Shown: positions 46,618 to 55,192 of the stretch, piece by piece
Position numbering within the stretch: position 1 is the stretch's first letter
Layout: each line of letters starts with the position of its first letter
From: Promethearchaeota archaeon
GTDB taxonomy: Archaea > Asgardarchaeota > Lokiarchaeia > Sigyniarchaeales > SOKP01
Assembly: GCA_016839555.1 (NCBI GenBank)
Contig: JAEOUA010000006.1
Coordinates: 251,982 to 315,981, forward strand
Direction of reading: 5' to 3'
DNA: 64,000 nucleotides
The notes under the pieces: model-generated
Told to the model about the DNA's origin: nothing
Databases searched by the model: none
Seen by the model: the letters and a program-made list of their open reading frames with translations, nothing else
Position numbers and translations under genes: made by a program

Positions 46618-47001
46618 ATGAAATTGGATCATTTTGCTATTTCTTCAAATTCTGAGCAGGAAGCAGAGAATTTTTTTTCAAATCTATTAGGATTGGAAAA
46701 AACTAGATCCTTTTCTGTGCCTGCTGATTTAATGGAACAATTTTTTGGTATTAAAAAAGAGCAGAAAATCTTAAGGTTTGAAGGGAGTGATATTGCTGCA
46801 GAGGTGTTTATTAATAAAGAAAAAAGCAAAAATACTGATATTTTCACACATATTTGCTTAGTTATAGAAAATAGAGATGAATTAATACAAAACGCTAATA
46901 AAATGGGATTCCCAGTCATAAAAGTCCCTCGAAAGAATGCAGATTCCTATTATTTGTTTTTAAAAGATTCTTTTGGCAATATTTATGAGATAAAAGAATA
47001 A
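46618..47001 (+). CDS. VOC-superfamily (glyoxalase/dioxygenase fold) protein
   Basis: 127 residues with two beta-alpha-beta-beta-beta modules: KLDHFAISSNSEQEAENFFS and FTHICLVIENRDELIQNANKMG, ending in SFGNIYEIKE. Metal ligands are likely the His in LDHFA, the His in FTHIC and the last Glu (YEIKE). Candidate activities are methylmalonyl-CoA epimerase or glyoxalase I, but length and loops do not decide. It stands alone with an ATG after GGGAGAGAG. Confidence 0.8.
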   Translation: MKLDHFAISSNSEQEAENFFSNLLGLEKTRSFSVPADLMEQFFGIKKEQKILRFEGSDIAAEVFINKEKSKNTDIFTHICLVIENRDELIQNANKMGFPVIKVPRKNADSYYLFLKDSFGNIYEIKE

Positions 47002-47084
47002 GAATATATACGTATATTACTATGTTTTTTTTAAAAACCTGTTTCATTACTTCTTAGAAAATATTTTCAAAAAATAGTTTAGAA

Positions 47085-47089
47085 GGTGA
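47085..47089 (+). promoter_or_regulatory. Shine-Dalgarno GGTGA deciding the ATT start of the pseudo-GTPase
   Basis: GGTGA lies exactly six bases before ATT at 47096, as at the Rab-like gene and mptA. The GTG inside it is out of frame with the product and ends after eight codons. Confidence 0.45.
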
Positions 47090-47095
47090 AAATAA

Positions 47096-47905
47096 ATTTC
47101 CCACTCGTTTAAATATAAAATATTATTAGGTGGGATAAACGATCCAAAGAAATTTCCTATTTTCGCTGATTCTAAATTTGATAAAAATGATTTTTTTAAT
47201 ATTGGTATCTCTTTAAACTCCTTAGAATGCTACAGTAATTTTGGGGATTTATATTTATTCATTTTTTGGCATATTAACCTTAAAGAAGAGCGATTCAAAT
47301 TTCTGATACCTTCATTCTTCGTCGGTTCCAAGGCTGCAATCTTATGTATAGATAAATCGAATTATGATTCTTTAGAACAAGTGAATCATTTCATAAAAAT
47401 CATTAAAGAAAGAGAGGAGGATATTTCAATCTTTATTTTGAGCTTTCAATCGAAACAATCTTATAAAGAAGTCTTTGAACAAGATATATTAGATCTAATT
47501 GAAAAATACAATATTAGGAGATATTATTCAAATAAATTTGAAAATGAAAAAGAGAAATTGAACTATATACAAAAAAAGAAATTTTTTACATTTTTAATTA
47601 AAGAATTGAGTAGAAATAAAGAATGGCAAGATCGAAATCTTTCAATTATATTTCCTACAGAGGTAGAAGATTATCAAGAATTTAGAAATTCCTACAATAT
47701 TTGTCCCATTTGTAAAAATAAAAATCATCCTGAAAGTTTAAAAAATTTCTATTTCAGTAAACAACACGACCTAATGATCTTGCGAGATAAATTTTTAAAA
47801 CTTCAAGAGATATTGAAAGATAAGTTAAAAGATTTAAATATAAATCTTGGAATTCCATGCTGTAATTGTTATAAAATACTTCTTGGTAATAAGAAATCTA
47901 CATAA
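47096..47905 (+). CDS. Degenerate Ras-like GTPase (pseudo-GTPase) with C-terminal Cys4 site, ATT start
   Basis: 269 residues from ATT at 47096. The first half follows the small-GTPase order: KYKILLGGINDPKKF in the P-loop place (only one Lys kept, no GKS/T), FNIGIS for switch I, LYLFIFWHINLKEERF in the DxxGQ place, and KAAILCIDKSNYDSLEQV as the following strand and helix. No nucleotide-binding residues remain, so it cannot bind GTP normally. The second half adds CPIC and CCNC pairs for a zinc site. A GTG at 47381 opens a 174-codon remainder but cuts off 95 residues of clearly protein-like sequence. The frame is open only to 47096, after TAA. Confidence 0.7.
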   Translation: MSHSFKYKILLGGINDPKKFPIFADSKFDKNDFFNIGISLNSLECYSNFGDLYLFIFWHINLKEERFKFLIPSFFVGSKAAILCIDKSNYDSLEQVNHFIKIIKEREEDISIFILSFQSKQSYKEVFEQDILDLIEKYNIRRYYSNKFENEKEKLNYIQKKKFFTFLIKELSRNKEWQDRNLSIIFPTEVEDYQEFRNSYNICPICKNKNHPESLKNFYFSKQHDLMILRDKFLKLQEILKDKLKDLNINLGIPCCNCYKILLGNKKST

Positions 47906-47940
47906 ATTTTTCTTATTAAAAATAATAAACTACTATAAGA

Positions 47941-48360
47941 TCATTTTTTAATTAGTTTAACTCCTTTTTTTAAGATCTTATAATGGTCAAACGCGTATTT
48001 TTTTGAGAATAATTCTTCAATCGATATAATTTCTAAGGAGGCGGCATCATCTTTTGCGAGAGGTTTTTCTTTTTTAGTTGCCGGCTCGCATAAAAAAGCA
48101 ATACTTACAGTATGCCCTCTTGGATCTCTTTCTGGATCGGAATATACTCCAATTAATTCTTTTATCTTTACCTTTATATTAGTTTCTTCTTTTGCTTCGC
48201 GTATACATGCTTGTTCAACTGTTTCACCAATATCAACGAATCCTCCTGGAAGGGCTAATTGTCCCTGAAAGGGGGGGTTCTTTCTTCTTATAAGAACAAT
48301 TTTAGAATTATATAAGATCACTGCATCTACTGTTAAAAGGGGTGTCTCAGGTTTGCTCAA
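47941..48360 (-). CDS. NUDIX hydrolase
   Basis: 139 residues with the NUDIX box GGFVDIGETVEQACIREA followed by KEETNIKVK, i.e. GX5EX7REUXEEXGU in the right register. A preceding KNPPFQGQLALPG is typical of ADP-ribose pyrophosphatase or related housekeeping hydrolases. It probably hydrolyses a nucleoside diphosphate derivative, which one is unknown. The start is TTG at 48360 with no good ribosome site. It is 108 bases after alaS on the same strand and could be cotranscribed. Confidence 0.9.
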   Translation of the reverse strand: MSKPETPLLTVDAVILYNSKIVLIRRKNPPFQGQLALPGGFVDIGETVEQACIREAKEETNIKVKIKELIGVYSDPERDPRGHTVSIAFLCEPATKKEKPLAKDDAASLEIISIEELFSKKYAFDHYKILKKGVKLIKK

Positions 48361-48468
48361 AGTAAAAGAATAGCTCGTAATTATTTTTTATAATTATATA
48401 ATAATAAAAGAACCTAAAAATTTAATACTCTATGAAATAATAAAATGAATCTTATAATTTTACTCAAA

Positions 48469-51426
48469 TTATGGTTTTATAACTTTCCTCTTAATATATG
48501 CCTTTATCTCCTTAAATTCTATGTCTTTTCTTCCGATAAATCCTTGCCCATAATAATTAGGACCGCCTCCTTTACCATCAAAATGTGTGACACTGTCCTT
48601 AATTAAATTTCCAAGATGTAATTTCGATTCTTTTTCAATTTTATTTCCCATCATACCCATTATTAGATATCCTTCATCTGTTTGGTTAATTAAGATACTT
48701 ATTGCGTTTTCTGCTTTTTTTACGATATTTTGATTAATATTTTTCAGATCCTCTTGGGAAAGAGCATTAAAACTCTCAATTATTAACTTAAAATCGGGAA
48801 AAGATTCTGCTTTTGAAATAAGCTTATTAATATAATCATCGCTAAGCAATTTTTTCATTCTATCTAATTTTTCTTTACCCTCAACCCATTCATAATAGAA
48901 TTGTTTAACCTTTTTTAGGATATTCTCCTTTTTAATATTTAAAAAGTCAGAAAGCTTAGATAAAATATCTCCTTTAAATTCTTCAGTAGAGTCTAAAAAT
49001 AAATCTTTTTTATCAACCTCTCCTGTTGCTAATGCTTTATTTATATTTTTCCATTTTTCGAATAATTCTTTAACTCTTCCTACTATTTGAGATTTATCTA
49101 CCTTTAAAAAAGATTCAAGCTTTTCAATAATTTCCTCATTTTTTTTGGCAATTTTCTTGGATGCTTTTCCTGCGGTAAATGTTAATCGTACCACGCCATC
49201 TTGAATTTTTTGGGACTTTAGAATATTTATGTAGCCTGCTTCAGAGGTATTATTCAGATGAGTCCCTCCACAGGCTTCTACTTCTATTCCAGGAATTTCT
49301 ACAATCCGTATTTCAGTTCCTGGAACAGCGCCTCCTTGATAAATATTCATACCAAATTTTTGCTCCGCAACTGCTCGTGGCATGAAACTGAGATTCAAAT
49401 CAATTTGTGCATTTACTATTTTATTAGCTTTTTCTTCAATTTCTTCTAACTGTTTATTAGTGATTTGTTCATAATGCGTAATATCTAAATGGGAATTCTT
49501 AAGCGTTTTTTTTGCTCCAGCTTGATTCACATGATGTCCTAATACTTCTCGAGCTGCAGCATTAACGATATGGGTTGCAGTATGATGTTGAGATAATTGT
49601 TTTCTCCAATACTCATCCACTTTAACAATTACAATATCACCCTCTTTAAAGTTTGGTTTCTCGTCTAGAACATGGATAACATAATTACCTTGTTTAAATG
49701 CATCGTTGAATTTTTGCCCATTTATAGTTCCTACATCATGTAGCTGACCACCAGAAGTCGGATAAACTACAGATTTGTTTAAAATTACCTTAGAATCAAA
49801 AATTTTAAGAACTTTGGCTTTATTTTCCAATTTCGTGTAGTCATTATAATATAATGATTTTGTTTGAGGAATACCTTCTAAATTTAATTGTATTTCTTTT
49901 TCCGTAGTATATTGCTGTTCTTGTTGCTCATGACGTTGTACTACCAGATTATAAAAATTATCGGGAATTTTTATATTAAGATTATACTTCTTTGCCGCCT
50001 CTTTCACCATATCCGGACTAATTCCATTGGAATCATACATTTCAATTAATGTCTCTGTATCTATCTTGCCTGTTTTTAATTTCTTATCTAATATTTTTGC
50101 AGCTTTTTTCTTGGTTTTATAATACTTTTCCCGTTCCACATCTAATATTTTTCGTATTTCATCTAAGTTTTCAGAAACTTCTGGAAATAATTCTTTTAAT
50201 TCTTCCGCATGCCATTCGCATACATCCGCCATATCAATAGCCCATCCGAATTTATCAAGAAAACCAATGGCTCGCCGAAAAATTACCCTTAAATTATAGC
50301 CTCCTCCTACATTTGAAGGAAGTTTTCCGTCATGTATAGCAAACAAAAGACTTCGGGCATGTTCTGCAACAGAATAGAGTCCTGTCATGGGCATAATAAT
50401 ATTTCGTAATCTTTCTACTTCAATATTTAATTCATTTGCAACCCGCTGCCATGCAGCATCCAAATTTTCTACCTCATCGGTATTTAAATACGCAGCATAT
50501 TTCGAAAATTTATTATATAATTCTAAATCTAATTTAATTTTTGTTATTTCTCGGAGTTTAGATAGGACGTAAGGAAATACCGCCTCATACATATTAGGAG
50601 TGCCTTGGGAGACCCACGCAACTCTCTCCTGGCCTAATCCCATATCCAACACTTTTAATTTTAATTCTTGAGGACCTTTTGGAGTTTGCTCAAACATGGT
50701 ATAGACTTGGTTGAATAACTCAACACCTCTACTGAAAAATTCGAGACTACATCCGAATGACCCCCCACCAGCCCATGAATCCTCATGAATAGTGATTTCA
50801 TCTTTAGATAACCCCACACCAATCGTAATAAAATCATGCATATCTAAAAAGAGCTGCCCTTGATCCCACTCTTCGGGGGGAACAAAGGTATGTTGCCCGA
50901 TCATAACAAAACCTGAAGCATGAGAGCCAGTTATACCTACATTTTCCACATCATTGAACCTCAAACAAAATTGTGGAATTAAGAGTTTTTTTGCTGGTGG
51001 CTCTTCTTCCCCAGTTATTACATAGGGTTGGAATGCCGATATTGAGGCTATTGTGAATTCAGATGTAGGATTCCATCTCGCAACGCAAGGATAACGATTG
51101 ATTGGAACATAACCTCTGGGTTCCAGGATTTCTACGATTTTTTTCCATACACCAATATATGATAATTTTTCTTTCGAGGGATTATCAATAACCACTTGAA
51201 ATCCTCCAGAACACACCGGATCACCGCAAAAATTTCTGTCTTTATGTGTGGTCCAAAAAAAAGTGCCGCAATGTTTACATTGTTTTCTCATATAGCCTAA
51301 ACTCCTTAGTTCTTTCGTTGGAAAATATTGATCTGGATTTTTAGAGGCAATTTTTTTAAATTTTGTTTTCAATTGCTTATCTGTGCGACTATCTTTGAGT
51401 AATTCTATTTCATCTGCAGAGAGCAT
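48469..51426 (-). CDS. alaS: Alanyl-tRNA synthetase, archaeal type
   Basis: 985 residues. It begins with an archaeal-specific zinc-binding region, CKHCGTFFWTTHKDRNFCGDP, then the class II catalytic core (RWNPTSEFTIASISAFQP), tRNA-recognition helices, editing domain with HHTATH (SQHHTATHIVN) and CGGTHLN, and a C-terminal domain with GKGGGPNYYGQGF. The HxxxH and CxxxH metal site of the editing domain is intact. It charges tRNA-Ala and edits mischarged Ser/Gly. ATG start; the NUDIX gene follows. Confidence 0.97.
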   Translation of the reverse strand: MLSADEIELLKDSRTDKQLKTKFKKIASKNPDQYFPTKELRSLGYMRKQCKHCGTFFWTTHKDRNFCGDPVCSGGFQVVIDNPSKEKLSYIGVWKKIVEILEPRGYVPINRYPCVARWNPTSEFTIASISAFQPYVITGEEEPPAKKLLIPQFCLRFNDVENVGITGSHASGFVMIGQHTFVPPEEWDQGQLFLDMHDFITIGVGLSKDEITIHEDSWAGGGSFGCSLEFFSRGVELFNQVYTMFEQTPKGPQELKLKVLDMGLGQERVAWVSQGTPNMYEAVFPYVLSKLREITKIKLDLELYNKFSKYAAYLNTDEVENLDAAWQRVANELNIEVERLRNIIMPMTGLYSVAEHARSLLFAIHDGKLPSNVGGGYNLRVIFRRAIGFLDKFGWAIDMADVCEWHAEELKELFPEVSENLDEIRKILDVEREKYYKTKKKAAKILDKKLKTGKIDTETLIEMYDSNGISPDMVKEAAKKYNLNIKIPDNFYNLVVQRHEQQEQQYTTEKEIQLNLEGIPQTKSLYYNDYTKLENKAKVLKIFDSKVILNKSVVYPTSGGQLHDVGTINGQKFNDAFKQGNYVIHVLDEKPNFKEGDIVIVKVDEYWRKQLSQHHTATHIVNAAAREVLGHHVNQAGAKKTLKNSHLDITHYEQITNKQLEEIEEKANKIVNAQIDLNLSFMPRAVAEQKFGMNIYQGGAVPGTEIRIVEIPGIEVEACGGTHLNNTSEAGYINILKSQKIQDGVVRLTFTAGKASKKIAKKNEEIIEKLESFLKVDKSQIVGRVKELFEKWKNINKALATGEVDKKDLFLDSTEEFKGDILSKLSDFLNIKKENILKKVKQFYYEWVEGKEKLDRMKKLLSDDYINKLISKAESFPDFKLIIESFNALSQEDLKNINQNIVKKAENAISILINQTDEGYLIMGMMGNKIEKESKLHLGNLIKDSVTHFDGKGGGPNYYGQGFIGRKDIEFKEIKAYIKRKVIKP

Positions 51427-51566
51427 TTTTAGTGGATCAATAATACTAGTTTAAATCAATTATTTAATAAAAAAAAGGTATGATTTCCTAAAACTTTTTC
51501 TTTAAGTTTTTATTAGAAATTTCAAATTATCCAATATTTTCCAAATTTTAGGACTCTTAATCGTTC

Positions 51567-52019
51567 TTAAAGGTCTATAGATTGAAATCGAGAATACCCT
51601 TCTTTAACAAAATCATAATCCAGAAATTCAATTTTTTCAGGGATTATTTTTAAAATTAAGTCTCGCTTTCCTCGTACTATTCTTTGAGCTTTTTGAAATT
51701 CAGCATCTCCTTTCTCAAGAAAAATTAATCGTTGGGTACCTGTGGCTGTTATTTGCATACCTTGAATCTTTCCCGTGTCTAATGGAGTATAGATTCCGAT
51801 GCTAATAATCGGATTTTCTTTAATATTATTGACTTTTCGACCAGGAGATGGTCCCACATAAATATTATAATTAGATGCATTTTTTTCTATATAAAAATCC
51901 ATAGGAGTTGCTCGGGGAATATTATTTTTATCACTTGTACAGAGCACTAGCACCTTTCTTTTGCTAAGAAATTGCCGAATCTCTTGTTCCAATTTTTCTC
52001 TTGGCATCTTTTTTTTCAT
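51567..52019 (-). CDS. FMN- or F420-binding split-barrel protein (PNPOx-like)
   Basis: 150 residues in the pyridoxamine-phosphate-oxidase-like split beta barrel: KVLVLCTSDKNNIPRATPMDF, then NYNIYVGPSPGRKVNNIKENP as the flavin-phosphate contact, ISIGIYTP and GMQITATGTQRLI. Cofactor may be FMN or F420; since the organism appears to make F420 (cofG), F420 is plausible (inference). Enzyme activity unassigned. ATG start; single gene between alaS and ftsZ. Confidence 0.8.
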   Translation of the reverse strand: MKKKMPREKLEQEIRQFLSKRKVLVLCTSDKNNIPRATPMDFYIEKNASNYNIYVGPSPGRKVNNIKENPIISIGIYTPLDTGKIQGMQITATGTQRLIFLEKGDAEFQKAQRIVRGKRDLILKIIPEKIEFLDYDFVKEGYSRFQSIDL

Positions 52020-52127
52020 ATTGAATCAATGATATAAATGAAAAACAGAATTAAAAGTTCTATAATCTTTGCCAAAAGGAGAGTATTAGAAAAATAAGTT
52101 TTATGAGAAAAATGTAGAATCAAAATA

Positions 52128-53285
52128 TTACTTCTTTATCATTAAATCATTAAATAATTTATCGTCATTATCCAGAGCTGCTCGGATATAAGGCGAGATA
52201 GGACCCCTCCCAAGCGCCATTATTCTTATTTTTCGTCCAAATTCAGGATCCATCGCAGCACCTACCTTTAATTGTACTTTAGTAGGGAGTTCATTTGAAA
52301 TGGATGAAATTATCTTATCCATTTTAAAGAGTGTCAATTTATGACTCCCTGTGACAGAAATTAGGCAATTATCGACTTGTTGGGTGTCTAATTCCAATAA
52401 TGGATTATGGATGGCCAATTTTGATTTTTTTGTTAAATCTTGTTCATTTCCAAGAGATTCAGTTATTCCAATCAAACCAGAAGGATATTTTTTGTTTTTT
52501 TCGAAAATTTTTCTGACATCAGCAAAATCTATATTAATGAGCCCACAATTATTAATTAAATTCACCACTTCCCGGATGCTTCGAATTAAGATTTCATCCA
52601 TTAATTTAAATCCAATCAATATTGGAATGTTTGGAGCTATTTTCACCAAATTATTATTGGGTAAAGTAATGATACTATCAGAAAATTTTGCGAGATTTTT
52701 GAGACCTCCCATCGCCCTCCCGCTTCTTTCAATGCCCTCCGAATTAAAAGGAATAGTACAAAAAGAAACAACAATAGACCCCTTATTTTTAGCTTCTCTA
52801 GCAATGATAGGTGCTGCGCCGGTACCTGTGCCCCCGCCTAACCCACATGTTATGAAGGTAATATCAGATTCTAAAGATTGCGCAATTCTTTTTGAATCTT
52901 CTTCCGCTGCTTCCGCCCCGACACAAGGATTATTTCCAGACCCAAGACCGTTACAAGTTTCCTTTCCTATTAATATTTTCTTATCAGAATTAGAATAATA
53001 TAAATCATGAGCATCTGTATTTATATTCAAGGTTTCAGTACCATTCAGCTCCATCTCTTGGAGTCTTGAAACCGTATTATTACCCGAACCCCCTACTCCA
53101 ATTACTGTGGATTTTATTCTTAACACATTGAGTAGATCTGCTAAATAATCATCATTATCATAGTTTTGATCCTGAGTATTCAACTGTTTATTAGCTTGAG
53201 AAAGCTGTTTAAAACGTGATCTCACTGATGAATCAATTTTTAAATGATTTGGAAGTAATTTTATATTATCATCGGGATTAAACAT
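52128..53285 (-). CDS. ftsZ: FtsZ-family tubulin-like GTPase
   Basis: About 385 residues. A 50-residue unstructured N-terminal extension precedes STVIGVGGSGNNTVSRL. The tubulin signature GGGTGTGAAP is intact, and the T7 synergy loop reads NIDFADVRKIF, so polymerisation-coupled GTP hydrolysis is expected. The C-terminus ends shortly after the GTPase core with no clear conserved peptide for SepF or FtsA binding. It is FtsZ-like in these motifs, not CetZ. I use ATG 53285 with GTGA five bases upstream; GTG 53294 would add three residues. It forms the division ring in archaea that lack ESCRT-driven division, though Asgards have both. Confidence 0.93.
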   Translation of the reverse strand: MFNPDDNIKLLPNHLKIDSSVRSRFKQLSQANKQLNTQDQNYDNDDYLADLLNVLRIKSTVIGVGGSGNNTVSRLQEMELNGTETLNINTDAHDLYYSNSDKKILIGKETCNGLGSGNNPCVGAEAAEEDSKRIAQSLESDITFITCGLGGGTGTGAAPIIAREAKNKGSIVVSFCTIPFNSEGIERSGRAMGGLKNLAKFSDSIITLPNNNLVKIAPNIPILIGFKLMDEILIRSIREVVNLINNCGLINIDFADVRKIFEKNKKYPSGLIGITESLGNEQDLTKKSKLAIHNPLLELDTQQVDNCLISVTGSHKLTLFKMDKIISSISNELPTKVQLKVGAAMDPEFGRKIRIMALGRGPISPYIRAALDNDDKLFNDLMIKK

Positions 53286-53495
53286 ATTAATCACTTTATT
53301 TGAAATTTTGAGATATATTCTATATTACCAGAAAGAATATCCTAATAATATTTTCAAATAATATGCTCATAATATGTTTTAATAATTAGTTAGTTTCTAG
53401 GATTTAGTTTTTCTTTGATTAATGTTTCGATAGATTTTTAAATATGCGTATCTATTCATTATAATGACTTAAAATACTAAAGGAGAGAAAAATAA

Positions 53496-54131
53496 ATGAA
53501 TCTTGCTCAAATAAGGGATGACTTAGAGGGTGCTTGGTGGCATTATATCCGAGTTAATGATTTTAGTTTCTTGCAAACGATTCCCGATCTGAGCGATTTA
53601 CAAATGAACGAGGGAGATATTTTAATCCATAAGCAGATTAAGGAAGGTGAGCGATTTCCTACCATAAGGTATCATCTAATTAAAAACAAAAAATCATTAA
53701 TCATAGAAAATGAGGAAGTAAAAGAAATATTAGCTAATAAATTAGTAGAGTATGTAAAAAAAAATAAATCATTACCCTTTGCGTGTAAGGTGGTAAAATT
53801 TTTTAAGAATGGCAACGCTCAAGTTAATTATTCTCCTACACAATATGATAATTTTGCCCTTAAAATTAACCCGAAAGCACATAAAGTGGAAAATTTGCAA
53901 AGCTTTTTTGAGGGATTAAAAAGCGATCCAAATCCTATAAAGCCAATTAAAACCGAAAAGGAACCACCATTATTTAAAGATCAATGGATTATCAGAAGTT
54001 CGGCAGATGAGAATAAAACATATATAGTCACTAAAAATAAAGATGGAAGTTTTTCATGTACCTGCCCTCATCATGTTTTTCGTAAAGCTGAATGTAAGCA
54101 CATAAAGCAAGTTAAGAAGTCTCTTTCTTAA
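53496..54131 (+). CDS. SWIM zinc-finger protein
   Basis: 211 residues. The C-terminal 40 residues hold a SWIM domain, CTCPHHVFRKAECKHI, i.e. CxC-Xn-CxH, which binds zinc and nucleic acid or protein. The N-terminal 150 residues are unrecognised; a linker with PIKPIKTEKEPP separates the two parts. SWIM proteins are often partners of recombinases (Sws1) or MULE-like transposases; there is no transposase here. AGGAGAG lies before the ATG. Role unknown. Confidence 0.8.
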   Translation: MNLAQIRDDLEGAWWHYIRVNDFSFLQTIPDLSDLQMNEGDILIHKQIKEGERFPTIRYHLIKNKKSLIIENEEVKEILANKLVEYVKKNKSLPFACKVVKFFKNGNAQVNYSPTQYDNFALKINPKAHKVENLQSFFEGLKSDPNPIKPIKTEKEPPLFKDQWIIRSSADENKTYIVTKNKDGSFSCTCPHHVFRKAECKHIKQVKKSLS

Positions 54132-54344
54132 AGTGTTTTCATAAATTTTAAGAAAATTTCTCTGATTATAAAAAGTATTTAGATGATTCTTTCGATCTAC
54201 TTTCTATATTTGTAAGTATTGTATTATTTGATTCTTGAATAATCCAATAGCAAAATTTACTTTTTTCAAGTGAAAAGAAGGAGAAAAATACATTTATTAA
54301 AGTAGATTTAGATCTAAATAATATAACATAATAATATTGAACAT

Positions 54345-54587
54345 ATGGAAACAGAAAACCTTCAGCAAGAGAGCGGAACTATTACAAATGAGCTCATAGA
54401 GCCTGGAAAAAATATTAAAGTGCGTGCAATTATGAGTTGTCCTAACTGTAGTTATAGAAAGAGCTTTAAAAATACATTTCATCGCAGTGACATAGAAACG
54501 ATGGTGGTAAGTCTTAAAGTGTTCGATTGGTTAAGTTGCCCCTCTTGTGGGGAAATGCTCAAAATGACTCTAGAATTTGAGATATAA
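54345..54587 (+). CDS. Small zinc-ribbon protein (80 aa)
   Basis: 80 residues with CPNC at 32-35 and CPSC about 36 residues later, a single zinc ribbon with an ordered insert (FHRSDIETMVVSLKVFDWL) between the two knuckles. It begins with 25 flexible polar residues. Its strand and spacing (213 bases after the SWIM gene) allow cotranscription. No family recognised; a nucleic-acid-binding adaptor would be typical. Confidence 0.7.
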   Translation: METENLQQESGTITNELIEPGKNIKVRAIMSCPNCSYRKSFKNTFHRSDIETMVVSLKVFDWLSCPSCGEMLKMTLEFEI

Positions 54588-54743
54588 CTGCTTTTTTTGC
54601 TTCTTATTTAATAAACTTCTAAATTTTCATCTATTTTAATCAAAAATACCCAATATTCAATGAATCTCTAAGTTTTGATAAAAAGAGACAAAAAAAAATA
54701 TTTTATTAGTTTTTCAAATTTTCCCAATCTAATTTATTCAATT

Positions 54744-55127
54744 CTATTTGTAATTTATTGAAAACTCGAGAAAAAGAATTCCAAAGATAAGATCAACGAT
54801 TGTTAATGAGAATGCTATGAATTTAATATCACCTAATAAGAGATATATCAAGAAAATAACAAAAACACCAAATTTCTCCACAACATAAATATTGGCGAGT
54901 TTCTGATACTTTTCTATATTTCTACTGGTTAGATAAAAAAGTAAACCAAAGAGAAAGACAAAAAAGAAAAAAGAATAAGCCCATATAAAGCTAGGAGGCA
55001 ATGCTGTAATGAATAACGTAGCAGAATTTGGTGACACAATCAAAACAAGCACAAATACAATACCTATAATGAGATTCCATAAAGCCGCAATTAAAAACAA
55101 GTATTTATAATAAGTGTTTTTTTCCAT
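54744..55127 (-). CDS. Small four-helix membrane protein
   Basis: 127 residues with four hydrophobic segments (about 10-30, 45-65, 80-97, 103-122) linked by short charged loops such as SRNIEKYQKLA. No conserved catalytic residues. It resembles small uncharacterised archaeal membrane proteins. It is 65 bases downstream of endonuclease Q on the same strand. ATG start. Confidence 0.6.
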   Translation of the reverse strand: MEKNTYYKYLFLIAALWNLIIGIVFVLVLIVSPNSATLFITALPPSFIWAYSFFFFVFLFGLLFYLTSRNIEKYQKLANIYVVEKFGVFVIFLIYLLLGDIKFIAFSLTIVDLIFGILFLEFSINYK

Positions 55128-55192
55128 ACATTTTACCTTTTTCTAAATTTTTGTAATAAAGATAAAAATATTACCATGTTATAAAAATTTTT

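Noticed and set aside
52128..53285. CetZ or eukaryotic-type tubulin instead of FtsZ
   Set aside because: The GGGTGTGAAP signature and the NIDFADV synergy loop are FtsZ-like.
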